A stretch of 48,811 bases of DNA, from positions 1 through 48,811 of the forward strand of contig NZ_JAFBIS010000018.1 in assembly GCF_021531435.1 (NCBI RefSeq), read 5' to 3'. The notes beneath the pieces were generated by a model, which saw only the letters and a list, made by a program, of their open reading frames with translations, was not told the origin of the DNA and did not search any database. The position numbers and the translations under genes were made by a program. How positions within the stretch are numbered: position 1 is the stretch's first letter; every line of letters starts with the position of its first letter. Shown here in pieces: positions 31,245-39,523 of this stretch. Source of the stretch: Oscillibacter valericigenes. GTDB lineage: Bacteria; Bacillota; Clostridia; Oscillospirales; Oscillospiraceae.

Positions 31245-32645
31245 ATGGACATCTTTACGGAGCAATATTCCCGCCTCTCCCCGGCCGACCAGCGGACATT
31301 TGACCGCAAGTGGGGTCCCACGCCCTGGAAGGTCCCGGCCAAGAATCAGCCGCATCTGCGGAAGGCCTGGAAGCGGGACCTGGACCCGCCGCCGTCCTAT
31401 CCCCGCTGGGAGATGGACGCCCACCCCGATTCGCCTCTGTGGATGGCCCTGCGGGCCAAGAACCGCCGGGCGGCCTTGGCCCTGCTGGACAAAACCCCCT
31501 CCCTCACCCGGGAGGAGACCGGGCGCTGCGCCCTGCTGACGCTGCAATGGGCGCCGGACCTGCTGGAGCGCGTCCTGGCCCTGGGGCCGGACCGGCCCTA
31601 CTGCTGGCTGCGCCACGAAATCACCCTGTCCCGGGAGCGGGGTTTGCGGCTGCGGCTGTGCGGCTCGCTGATGATGATCGCCGCCGCTCTGGACGACCTG
31701 CCCGCCCTGGAGGTTCTGCTGCGCCGGGGAACTCCGGCGGACTTTAACTTCCGGCGGGACCGCTGGAACATCGTCAGCGACCTGCTGATGGGCGGCGTCA
31801 CCATGGGGGCGCTGGACTCCCCGTCGTACAGCCTGCGCCAGATTTTCCGAGGCATCCCTGCCCCGGACGACAGCAGCCATGTGCTGCTAAACGCCGACCC
31901 CCTGTCCGCCGCCATCTTCTGCAACGCGAAGCGCTGCGCCCTGCGGCTGCTGGAGGAACCGGAGGTCACGGTCAATCCCGCCGTCCGCCGGGCGCTGGCC
32001 ATCACGCCGGGAAACGAGACCCAAACGCTGGTGGCCGCACGGCTGGACACGCCTCTGGAGGAGCTTTTGCAGCCGGGGGACTTCGGCCCGGAGCTGGACC
32101 ACCCCCTGCTCCTGCCGGTGCTGCGGCGCAATCCCAACATCTCCCGCTCTCTGGCGCTGCGTCTGGCGGAGAACTACCACAGCGCCCCGGAGGGAATCGG
32201 CGACCTGCTGCTTGCCCTCGTTGACCCGGCGCTGCTGGGCGACGTGCTCTGGGAGGCCTGGTGCCACAACAACCGGCGGGACAGCATGCTGGAGCTGGCG
32301 GAGCAGTTTTCCCTGCCGCTGGACCGCTGCCGGGTCCCGGAGAAGACGCCTATTGGGCAGCTTGAGGAAGCGCTGGAACACTTCCGCATCACCGGGTCGC
32401 CTCCGGAGGGCGGGCTCAGCGGTCTTGCGGCCTCGCTTTTGAACCTGCTGTCTCCCCCGCCGGGCGGCGCGGGTATGACGGTGGAGCATCTGCTCCACCT
32501 GCCCAGTGCCGCCCAGGTCCTGAAAACCGAGGACCCCGCCATGGTGGCCGCCTATCTGAACAGCGTCCCCGACGTCCCCGCCGAGCAGACACTGCCGCTT
32601 CTGAATCTGCTGAATATCCGCAAGGAGGTCTCCTATGTTCTCTAA
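31245..32645 (+). CDS. Ankyrin-type protein, first gene of the plus-strand VWA-MoxR operon
   Basis: 466 aa. Ankyrin-like repeats: SPLWMALRAKNRRAALALL (about 62-80), GSLMMIAAALDDLPALEVLL (about 137-156), then ADPLSAAIFCNAKRCALRLL. The order resembles the N-terminal half of the large ankyrin paralogues, so it may be a shortened family member. GGAGG lies 7 bp before the ATG of MDIFTEQ; a longer frame would start inside the promoter. It overlaps the next gene by 11 bp. Cytosolic; partner unknown. Confidence 0.83.
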   Translation: MDIFTEQYSRLSPADQRTFDRKWGPTPWKVPAKNQPHLRKAWKRDLDPPPSYPRWEMDAHPDSPLWMALRAKNRRAALALLDKTPSLTREETGRCALLTLQWAPDLLERVLALGPDRPYCWLRHEITLSRERGLRLRLCGSLMMIAAALDDLPALEVLLRRGTPADFNFRRDRWNIVSDLLMGGVTMGALDSPSYSLRQIFRGIPAPDDSSHVLLNADPLSAAIFCNAKRCALRLLEEPEVTVNPAVRRALAITPGNETQTLVAARLDTPLEELLQPGDFGPELDHPLLLPVLRRNPNISRSLALRLAENYHSAPEGIGDLLLALVDPALLGDVLWEAWCHNNRRDSMLELAEQFSLPLDRCRVPEKTPIGQLEEALEHFRITGSPPEGGLSGLAASLLNLLSPPPGGAGMTVEHLLHLPSAAQVLKTEDPAMVAAYLNSVPDVPAEQTLPLLNLLNIRKEVSYVL

Positions 32646-33264
32646 ACTCTCAGACCGTAATAGCCTTGATGTCAACGCATCCGACCGCTTCGCCTGGTAC
32701 AGGCAGAACGGCGGCGAGAACCAGGAAGAAATGGAATGGCGGGTCACCCTCCGCTGGCTTGAGGAAAACCTTCCCCAGATGTATATCCGGAATTTCGACG
32801 ACCTCCTGCGGCGGGGCCGGGAGCTGCGTCCCGGGGAGCTTTTAAGCGAGATCAGCTCCGTCCACGCCTCGCCCATGGTGGAGCTGCTCTATCCCCGGTC
32901 CCCCAGCCTGTTTCTGAACAGCCAGCTATACAGCCTCACCCCCACGCTGATCAAAGGCTTTGTCCAGCCGCCCTTTACCCAGGAGGTTTTACAGGAATGC
33001 ACCTATTCTAAGGACGCCCGCCTCAGCGCCGCCTGCCTCTTCGCCCTGACCGGCTCCCTGACCTGTCTGGAGGCCCTGCTGGACCTGGGCGCAGACCCTA
33101 ACGGCCTGGACACACCGGAGAGCTGGAGCTATATCAAGCTTCTCAACGGTAAGATCCTGCCGGTGTCTCCCATGGACTGCGCCCTGCTGTCCGGGCAGGA
33201 GGACTGTCAGCAGGCGCTGGAGCTGTTCGGCGGCGTCTCCCTCCATGAAAATCTTCCGTCCTGA
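32635..33264 (+). CDS. Short ankyrin-type protein
   Basis: 209 aa. One clear ankyrin repeat with the end of a second lies in the C-terminal third: LSAACLFALTGSLTCLEALL with DLGADPNG, then SPMDCALLSGQEDCQQALEL. The N-terminal 120 residues match nothing I recognise. AAGGAGG lies upstream of the ATG, and the start overlaps the preceding gene by 11 bp, so it is coupled. It could be the detached C-terminal part of an ancestral full-length ankyrin protein whose N-terminal part is the preceding gene. Confidence 0.8.
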   Translation: MFSKLSDRNSLDVNASDRFAWYRQNGGENQEEMEWRVTLRWLEENLPQMYIRNFDDLLRRGRELRPGELLSEISSVHASPMVELLYPRSPSLFLNSQLYSLTPTLIKGFVQPPFTQEVLQECTYSKDARLSAACLFALTGSLTCLEALLDLGADPNGLDTPESWSYIKLLNGKILPVSPMDCALLSGQEDCQQALELFGGVSLHENLPS

Positions 33265-33273
33265 GGCCGCTTA

Positions 33274-33303
33274 CCAAATTTGAACAGCCGCCTGCCTTAT
33301 CAT
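33274..33303 (+). promoter_or_regulatory. CAAATTTG-type promoter F, internal to the plus-strand operon
   Basis: CCAAATTTGA (33274-33283), TTGAAC, 12 bp, -10 TATCAT (33298-33303), in the 72-bp gap before the third ankyrin gene. It gives the VWA-MoxR-AAA part its own start. Confidence 0.72.
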
Positions 33304-33336
33304 GGGCTCAAGAAAACCAGTCAGGAGGTCTCACCC

Positions 33337-34767
33337 ATGAAACCTGATCCCGCATCCTTCGCCCTGTTTGACGCCGATATTCTCAGCCAGCTCAGCGGCC
33401 GCCCGGCGGTCAGCCTGTTCGGCCGCCTGCTCCCCGTCAAGACCACGGGCCGCTTCGAAGCGCTGCAGGAGCCGGAGCTCATCGACGCCCTGTACCACCT
33501 CAACTACCCTGGCTCTTACAGCCGCCTGAAGAAGCTGACCCACCTCCTGTCCCCCCAGGACGCCATGGCCGCCTGCCTGTGCGCCCTGAGCGGAACGGAA
33601 CGGCTGCTGGAGACCGTGCTGGACCACTGTCCCCCCATCCGGGAGTTCCAGTTTCAGGGCGTGGGCAAGGTCACGTCCCTGCTGGCGGCAGCCGCCGCCT
33701 ACGATAAGGACACAGCGCTGGAGGTCCTGCTGCGCCGGGGGGCCGACCCCGGTCCCGGCCCGGACGGGCAGGATTCGCCGCTGGAAGCCGCCTTCACCAA
33801 CCAGTCACTGCTCGCCCTGGAAACGCTGCTGGATGTTCCCGGGCTGGAGGTATCTCTGACGCCGCCCATGTTGGAGGTCTGGGGCGGCCTGCGGGAGAAC
33901 AGCCCCAATCCCCTGCTGGAATGGTGCTGCCAGAGGCTGGCAATCAAGCTGATGGGCATGTCAGCCATCCCGTTTTTTGAGCCCGTTCCCATCCCGCCGC
34001 AACTCCGGCTGCGCCACGCTCTGGACTGCGGCAACGGCGCTCTGGCGGCCCGCATCTGCCGGGAGCGCCCCCTGTCGGACGGTGAAATGGACGACGCCAG
34101 AAGCTTCCTCGCCGCCTGCGGACAGTCCCCCCTCCTGACAGGGCGGGACTCCCCCTGGGAGCAGGAGGAGTTGCAGGGCCGCCTGTCCTTCCTGCTCAGC
34201 TTTCTGGAGACCCACCCCGAGACGCTGGAGGAACCGGTGCTCCGCACCTCCGTGGCGGTGACGGCCCTGGCCCTCCCGGAGCCGGATCCCGCCCTGACGC
34301 GCTGGGTGGAGCGGCTGGCGGACGGCCCGGTGGTCCTCCCCCAGCTGCCCTATGTCAACATGCCGCCCAGCGAGCCGGTGATTTTTCCCTTTCAGGCCAT
34401 GAACATCCCCGTTACGCTGGACAGCAACTTTTTCCCCCGCTGGGACCAGCGGCTGGGCAGCCGCCTGATCCCGGCCCTGGACCGGGGCGCCCAGTCGCCT
34501 CTCACCAGCCTGCCGCAGGAGGACCTCCGCCAGGTGCTGGACCGGGTGGCCTTTACCGGGGCGGTGGATCCTGACCGCATCAGCCCCGCGGCAGCCGCCG
34601 TGTTGCTGGTGGGACCGGAGGACCAGATGCCCCGCCTGCTGCGGCCCGGCGGACTGCTGGCGGAGGAATCCCCTCAGCAGCTGCTGGACGCCTGCCAGCA
34701 GCTCCCGGCCAGCAGGCGGAACTTCATCCTGCCCTACATCCGAAAGGAGGCACAGTATGCACTTTGA
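33337..34767 (+). CDS. Ankyrin-type protein, third gene of the plus-strand operon
   Basis: 476 aa. Repeats: AACLCALSGTERLLETVL (about 89-106), VTSLLAAAAAYDKDTALEVL with GADPGPGP, then SPLEAAFTNQSLLALETLL. The C-terminal half is helical, proline-rich and not recognised. AGGAGG lies 8 bp before the ATG of MKPDPAS; a frame open further upstream overlaps promoter F and lacks a site. It overlaps the VWA gene by 11 bp and is thus coupled to it, so it is the ankyrin protein most likely to work directly with this VWA-MoxR pair. Confidence 0.82.
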   Translation: MKPDPASFALFDADILSQLSGRPAVSLFGRLLPVKTTGRFEALQEPELIDALYHLNYPGSYSRLKKLTHLLSPQDAMAACLCALSGTERLLETVLDHCPPIREFQFQGVGKVTSLLAAAAAYDKDTALEVLLRRGADPGPGPDGQDSPLEAAFTNQSLLALETLLDVPGLEVSLTPPMLEVWGGLRENSPNPLLEWCCQRLAIKLMGMSAIPFFEPVPIPPQLRLRHALDCGNGALAARICRERPLSDGEMDDARSFLAACGQSPLLTGRDSPWEQEELQGRLSFLLSFLETHPETLEEPVLRTSVAVTALALPEPDPALTRWVERLADGPVVLPQLPYVNMPPSEPVIFPFQAMNIPVTLDSNFFPRWDQRLGSRLIPALDRGAQSPLTSLPQEDLRQVLDRVAFTGAVDPDRISPAAAAVLLVGPEDQMPRLLRPGGLLAEESPQQLLDACQQLPASRRNFILPYIRKEAQYAL

Positions 34768-36088
34768 ACAGACTCCCGAAGAGATGGAGGCTCTGGCCCG
34801 GAAGCTGCTGCTCTACTCCCGCCGCCGCCTCACCCACATCTCGCCCGTCCTGCTGGAGAGCGTCTACGCCATGCCGGACAAGGTCCGGCCTACCCCCGGC
34901 CCCCTGTCCACCGACGGCCGTTTCCTGTGGTTCTACCCCCAGCGGGTGCTGAACGATTTCCGAAAGGACCACGACGCCTTGGCCAGACAGATTCTCCACA
35001 TCACATCCCACTGCCTGCTGGGGCATCTGGAACTGCGGCCCACCTTCCCAAACGCCAAAAACTTTGACGCGGCCGCCGACCTGAAGGCCGCCCAGTTCGC
35101 CGAGGCCATCTACGGTCTCTCCTTCGTCGATCCGAAGCTGGAAAAGGGATGGGGCAACTCTTACAGAGGCTTTGAGCACCTGCGTCCCCTGTACGAATCG
35201 CTGTCCACCGGGCAAGAGCAAAGGTCTTCCTCCCTCATCAAGGCGGCCCGGTTTGACGACCACGCCCTCTGGACGCCGCCCCCCGCCGCCCAGGGCTGCG
35301 GCACATCCTCCGGGCAGGACGGCGGGACGCCGGCATCGGGCGGCTCTCCCAACTGGGATCAGCTCCGCCAGTCCATGCTGAACGGCAGAGGTGGGAAGCT
35401 CCCCGGCGACGCCGCCGGGCTGCTGGCGCAGAGCTTCTCCGTCCCTGACCGGGGCATGTCCTATGCTCACTTTCTCCGGCGCTTCGCCGCCCCCCAGGAG
35501 CGGATGCTGCTGGACCCGGACTCCTTCGACGTGCGCTGGTATCACCTGGGGCTGGAATACTACGGCGACATCCCTCTGCTGGAGCCCTCGGAGCTTAGCG
35601 AACCGCCCCTGCCGGACGACCTGGTCATCGCGCTGGACACCTCCGGCTCCTGCAGCGGCGAGGTGTGCAAGCGGTTCCTCAAAGAGACCCTCGGCATCCT
35701 GCGGGACATCTCCGGAAGCGCTTCCCGGTTCCGGGTGCTGTTTCTCCAGTGCGACACCGAAATTCAGCAGGAGCTGCTACTGGAAACCCCGGAGCAGGTG
35801 GAGGAACTGTTCCAGAGCTTCACCGCCCACGGCTTCGGCGGCACTGACTTCCGCCCCGTGTTCGACCGGGTGGAGGAGCGCCGCCGGGACGGCACCCTGC
35901 CCCGGGTGCGGGGGCTGCTGTACCTGTCCGACAGCTATGGCACCTTCCCCGACACCCCCACCGACTACCCCACCGCCTTCCTCATCCCAAAGGAGAACCA
36001 CGGCGGCTTCATCGACAGCATCGGCTGGATCACCCGCCTGTATCTGGATAAGGACACATTTACTTTAAAGGAGGCAAATACGCCATGA
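34757..36088 (+). CDS. VWA protein with DUF2201-like N-terminal domain (second copy)
   Basis: 443 aa, paralogous over its whole length to 17206-18519. The zinc-motif position reads QILHITSHCLLGHLEL (from about residue 80), again with isoleucine in place of the catalytic glutamate. A variable Gly/Ser/Pro-rich linker spans about 175-200. The VWA MIDAS sequence is VIALDTSGSCSGEV (from about residue 292), then GFGGTDFRPVFDRV and LLYLSDSYGTFPD. AAAGGAGG precedes the ATG. Its ATG-TGA end overlaps the MoxR start by 4 bp, so the two products are probably made in step and interact. Confidence 0.88.
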   Translation: MHFEQTPEEMEALARKLLLYSRRRLTHISPVLLESVYAMPDKVRPTPGPLSTDGRFLWFYPQRVLNDFRKDHDALARQILHITSHCLLGHLELRPTFPNAKNFDAAADLKAAQFAEAIYGLSFVDPKLEKGWGNSYRGFEHLRPLYESLSTGQEQRSSSLIKAARFDDHALWTPPPAAQGCGTSSGQDGGTPASGGSPNWDQLRQSMLNGRGGKLPGDAAGLLAQSFSVPDRGMSYAHFLRRFAAPQERMLLDPDSFDVRWYHLGLEYYGDIPLLEPSELSEPPLPDDLVIALDTSGSCSGEVCKRFLKETLGILRDISGSASRFRVLFLQCDTEIQQELLLETPEQVEELFQSFTAHGFGGTDFRPVFDRVEERRRDGTLPRVRGLLYLSDSYGTFPDTPTDYPTAFLIPKENHGGFIDSIGWITRLYLDKDTFTLKEANTP

Positions 36089-37569
36089 AATCCCAGGTCA
36101 TCGAATCTGTCACCATCGCCCAGGCCCGAAAGGCCATCGCCCAGGCCGTGCGGGTCTACTTCCGCAAGGACCGGCTGGGCCGCTACTGCATGGACCGCCG
36201 CCGCGCCCGCCCCCTGTGCCTGATGGGCCCCGCCGGCATCGGCAAGACGGAGATCGTCCGTCAGGCGGCGGAGGAGGCCGGCCTTGCCTTCCTGTCCTAC
36301 TCCATCACCCACCACACCCGGCAGAGCATCATCGGCCTGCCCCGCCTGGTGCAGGGTGAGGTAAACGGCAAGCCCTGCTCCATGACGGAGTACACCATGA
36401 GCGAGATCATCGCCCAGGTGCACCGCGTCATGGCGGAGACCGGCAAGACCGAGGGCATTTTGTTCCTGGACGAGTTTAACTGCGCCAGCGAATCCCTCCG
36501 GCCCATCATGCTCCAGCTCCTGCAGGACAAGTCCTTCGGCCCCCACCCCATCCCCGACGGCTGGATGCTGGTGCTGGCGGGCAACCCCACGGAGTACAAC
36601 CGGGCCGCCTCCGACCTGGACGCCGTCACCGCCGACCGGATGCGGGTGCTGCACATCCAGCCGGACTACGCCGCCTGGCGGGCCTACATGGTCAGCCGCG
36701 CCGTCCACCCCGTGGTGCTGTCCTATCTGGACAACCACCGGGACCACTTCTACGTCTACCGCCGGGACGAGAGCGGCACCGCCCTGACCACCGCCCGGGG
36801 CTGGGAGGACCTGTCTATCATGCTGACAGAGCTGGAGCTGGCCCACGAGACGCCGGACCTGGCGCTGGTGGCCCAGTACATCCAGGCCGGGGACGTGGCC
36901 CGCTCCTTCTTCAGCTACTACACCCAGTACGCCGCCATCATCTCCTCCGGGCTGGTGGAGAAGACGCTGGAGCGGGACCCCGCCGCCGTGGCGGCCATCC
37001 GGGACATGAGCTTCGAGCGGGCCTGGGGCATGGTCTCCGCCCTGCTGCACCATGTGCAGACCGGCGCCGAGGACGCCCTGGCGCTGGACGCCACCACTGC
37101 CATCGTCCATCAGACCCTCAGCGCCGTCAAAAGGGAGCTGGCGGAGGATCCCGGCATGGAGCTGGACCAGCGGCTGCTGAAGACCGCTGAGGCCATGGAG
37201 GACCGCCCCGCCCGCCAGTTCCTGCTGGACTGCGTGTCCATCGTTGCCAAGGGCGGCGGTATGGACGCCCTGAAAACACAGTTCGACCAGGTGCTGAAGG
37301 AGCCCCGGATGAAGGCCTATGACACCCTGGCCCAGCAACTCTCCAACCTCATCTCCGTGTGCCGCAAGGCGCTGGCGGACCAGCCCCACCTGGAATTTCT
37401 GTTCAACGGCCTGTGCACCAGCCGGGCCATGACCGACGTCCTGGCCTGCAGCCCCGACCCCCAGTTCCGCAAGCTCTTCCAAGATATCTCCTTCGACCCA
37501 ACCGCCTCCGCCAGGGAGCTGGACGCCCAGCTGGCCCAGGCGTCCGGCAATCCCGACACCTACATGTAA
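36085..37569 (+). CDS. MoxR-like AAA+ ATPase (second copy)
   Basis: 494 aa. Walker A is GPAGIGKT (48-55), Walker B ILFLDEFN, with sensor-like MLVLAGNPTEYN and TADRMRVLHI. The first ~300 residues are close to the product at 15954-17186, including THHTRQSIIGLPRL after Walker A. It is about 84 residues longer than that copy, with an added helical C-terminal region (about 330-470) containing SVKRELAEDP-like segments. It follows the VWA gene with a 4-bp overlap and precedes the CbbX-like gene by 17 bp. Expected to drive conformational change of the VWA partner or a client. Confidence 0.92.
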   Translation: MKSQVIESVTIAQARKAIAQAVRVYFRKDRLGRYCMDRRRARPLCLMGPAGIGKTEIVRQAAEEAGLAFLSYSITHHTRQSIIGLPRLVQGEVNGKPCSMTEYTMSEIIAQVHRVMAETGKTEGILFLDEFNCASESLRPIMLQLLQDKSFGPHPIPDGWMLVLAGNPTEYNRAASDLDAVTADRMRVLHIQPDYAAWRAYMVSRAVHPVVLSYLDNHRDHFYVYRRDESGTALTTARGWEDLSIMLTELELAHETPDLALVAQYIQAGDVARSFFSYYTQYAAIISSGLVEKTLERDPAAVAAIRDMSFERAWGMVSALLHHVQTGAEDALALDATTAIVHQTLSAVKRELAEDPGMELDQRLLKTAEAMEDRPARQFLLDCVSIVAKGGGMDALKTQFDQVLKEPRMKAYDTLAQQLSNLISVCRKALADQPHLEFLFNGLCTSRAMTDVLACSPDPQFRKLFQDISFDPTASARELDAQLAQASGNPDTYM

Positions 37570-37586
37570 TGAGGAGGATTATTCCG

Positions 37587-39398
37587 ATGAAACAGACAAT
37601 GACCGCCCCCCGGAACGAGACCCCCAAGGCCGCTCCCCTCTGCCGCACCGTGCCCCTGCGCCGCCTCTCCAACGCCCCCCGCCGGGAGCTGGCCTACTGC
37701 ACCGTCCCCGAGCGGGACTCCGCCGACCAGCTGATCGAGGCCTTTCAGTCCGCTCCCCAGTTCAGCCAGATCTCCCTGGAAACGCTGATGGGCCGCAAGG
37801 GCGACAGCGGCTTCCGGGTGGTGCTGCTGGGCGAGAACGACTACTACCTCCGCCAGGCCGCCGTCTACCTCACCGCCCTGTCCCGCAAGGGCCGGAAGAG
37901 CCGCACCGCCCCCGCCGCCGACAGTTATTGGGACGACTTCGACCTGGACGACATCGACCTAGAGGACGGCGACTGCCCGGCCAAGGCCGTGAAGAATGCC
38001 CTTGTGGTGGTCTCCCCCGCCCTGCTGGATCACACCATCGCCCAGGACGGTCAGCTCCCCGGCAGGTCCGGGGCTATCGCCCAGGCCAAGGCCGAAGCCA
38101 AGCAGCTGGACCTGGTGGGACTGGAGAGCGCCGGTATCCTCATCGCCGCCGAATCCGGTCCCGTCCTCTCCGAGGGCGTGGTGGACAAGGTGGACGCCTT
38201 TCTGGAGCAGGACGACCCCCAGGACATCTTCGTGGCTGTCAAAGCCAGCCAGACCGACCTGACGCTGTTGGAGGAGCTGCGCTTCACCTACGGCTTCCAG
38301 ACCTGCCGGGTGGGGCAGGCAGACCAGTCCTACCTGCACCGCCTGCTGGCCCGCATGGCGGAGGATTCGCTGTTGACCCTGTCCCCCGCCGCCGACCTGG
38401 ACAAGGCCATTGCCCAGCTGCGACGCTACCGGGGCGCAGCGTTCCAGGAAAGCGACCTGGAGCTGCTGCTGCGGCGCGCCGCCCAGCGGAAAGGCCGCAA
38501 GCCCCTGGAGACCGCCGACCTGCTGTTCCGCCCCTGCCGTTCCCAGTCCGTTCAGGGCCGGGAGGCCCTGAAGTCCATGGTGGGACTGGACGGCGTGAAG
38601 GACGCCCTGGACCGCCTGCTGGCCTCCGCCGCCATGGAGGACCGCCGCCGTCTGAGCGGCGTGGAGATCGCCCCCTCCTGCCGCAACATGGCCTTCTCCG
38701 GCCCTCCCGGCACCGGCAAGAGCGTCACCGCACGGCTGGCGGCCCAGATTCTGCGGGAGGAGGGCTGCGGCACCGGCCGCTTCGTAGAGGCGGGCCGGGA
38801 GCAGCTCATCGGTTCCTTCCTGGGCCAGACCAGCCCCATGATTGCGGAGCTGTTCCAGCGGGCCAAGGGCGGCGTGCTGTTCATCGACGAGGCGGGCGCC
38901 CTGCTGGAAGGCAAAGACGGGCAGGACATCTACGTCGCGGAGGCCGTCAACGCCCTGGTGCGCCACATGGAACTGGAGCCGGAGACCATGGTCATCTTCG
39001 CCACCTACCCCGAGGAGATGAAGAAGCTTCTCTCCTCCAACCCCGGCCTGTCCAGCCGGGTGGCCCAGGTGCTGGAGTTTCCCGGCTATGAGGACGGTCA
39101 GCTTTTCGACATCTTCCGCACCTTCGCGGACAAGGAGCGCCTGACCCTGCCGGAGGATGCCGCCGATATCTGCGGCCGCTTCTTCAGCGCCCTGCGCCGC
39201 CGCAAGGGGGACGATTTCGGCAACGGCCGGGAGGCCCGCCGATTGTTCCAGGCCGCCAAGGAGGAGATGGCCCTGCGGACCATCAGCGCCGCCGAGGTCC
39301 CCTCCTCCCTCAGCTCCGCCGACCTGAAGGCCGCCGCCCACCGCCTGCTGGCTCAGGAAAAGGGCCCGGATCAGTCCGCCATCGGGTTCCACAGCTGA
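37587..39398 (+). CDS. CbbX/SpoVK-like AAA+ ATPase with a second, degenerate AAA-like N-terminal half
   Basis: 603 aa. The C-terminal AAA+ module is intact: Walker A SGPPGTGKSVTARL (about 370-378), the pore-loop region GSFLGQTSPMIAELF, Walker B VLFIDEAGALLEG (about 430), and sensor VIFATYPEEMKKLL. This order fits the CbxX/CfqX-SpoVK family. Residues 60-310 look like a decayed AAA domain. There is no Walker A in FRVVLLGENDYYLRQ, but a lid-like stretch, RYRGAAFQESDLELLLRRAA, sits just before the active module. AGGAGG lies 9 bp before the ATG; a nearer ATG overlaps the MoxR stop. Last gene before a strong terminator; no equivalent in the clpP operon. Confidence 0.85.
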   Translation: MKQTMTAPRNETPKAAPLCRTVPLRRLSNAPRRELAYCTVPERDSADQLIEAFQSAPQFSQISLETLMGRKGDSGFRVVLLGENDYYLRQAAVYLTALSRKGRKSRTAPAADSYWDDFDLDDIDLEDGDCPAKAVKNALVVVSPALLDHTIAQDGQLPGRSGAIAQAKAEAKQLDLVGLESAGILIAAESGPVLSEGVVDKVDAFLEQDDPQDIFVAVKASQTDLTLLEELRFTYGFQTCRVGQADQSYLHRLLARMAEDSLLTLSPAADLDKAIAQLRRYRGAAFQESDLELLLRRAAQRKGRKPLETADLLFRPCRSQSVQGREALKSMVGLDGVKDALDRLLASAAMEDRRRLSGVEIAPSCRNMAFSGPPGTGKSVTARLAAQILREEGCGTGRFVEAGREQLIGSFLGQTSPMIAELFQRAKGGVLFIDEAGALLEGKDGQDIYVAEAVNALVRHMELEPETMVIFATYPEEMKKLLSSNPGLSSRVAQVLEFPGYEDGQLFDIFRTFADKERLTLPEDAADICGRFFSALRRRKGDDFGNGREARRLFQAAKEEMALRTISAAEVPSSLSSADLKAAAHRLLAQEKGPDQSAIGFHS

Positions 39399-39404
39399 AA
39401 CAAA

Positions 39405-39446
39405 GGCCGGGAGGAACCGCTCCTCCCGGCCAGTTGCCCTTGTTTT
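39405..39446 (+). terminator. Terminator of the ankyrin-VWA-MoxR-AAA operon
   Basis: Perfect 11-bp stem GGCCGGGAGGA / TCCTCCCGGCC with a 5-nt loop, followed by a T-rich stretch ending TTGTTTTT. Confidence 0.85.
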
Positions 39447-39468
39447 TCAGATACCGCTGTGCTATGAT
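39440..39468 (+). promoter_or_regulatory. Promoter of the APGALTxC gene group
   Basis: TTGTTT (39440-39445), 17 bp, TATGAT (39463-39468). Sigma-A type. It is not preceded by a CAAATTTG palindrome, so this group is controlled separately. Confidence 0.65.
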
Positions 39469-39523
39469 TTTCCTGTCAAAAATTGGCGAACACCGCCCTT
39501 GAGCTCGACTGGAGGTCCGCGCT

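Noticed and set aside
31077..31880. Upstream extension of ankyrin paralogue 4 to a 973-aa protein
   Set aside because: The frame stays open by chance, but it crosses two promoters and overlaps the divergent ankyrin gene. A strong ribosome site fixes the ATG at 31076.
35965..37482. 505-aa minus-strand open frame
   Set aside because: Antisense to MoxR. Gly/Val/His-rich shadow without a start site.
37959..39392. 477-aa minus-strand open frame
   Set aside because: Antisense to the CbbX-like ATPase; no motif.
39476..39500. TGTCAAAAATTGGCG before the APGALTxC group as a seventh CAAATTTG promoter
   Set aside because: The palindrome is poor and no -10 box lies 12 bp after the half-site. A sigma-A promoter just upstream explains the start.
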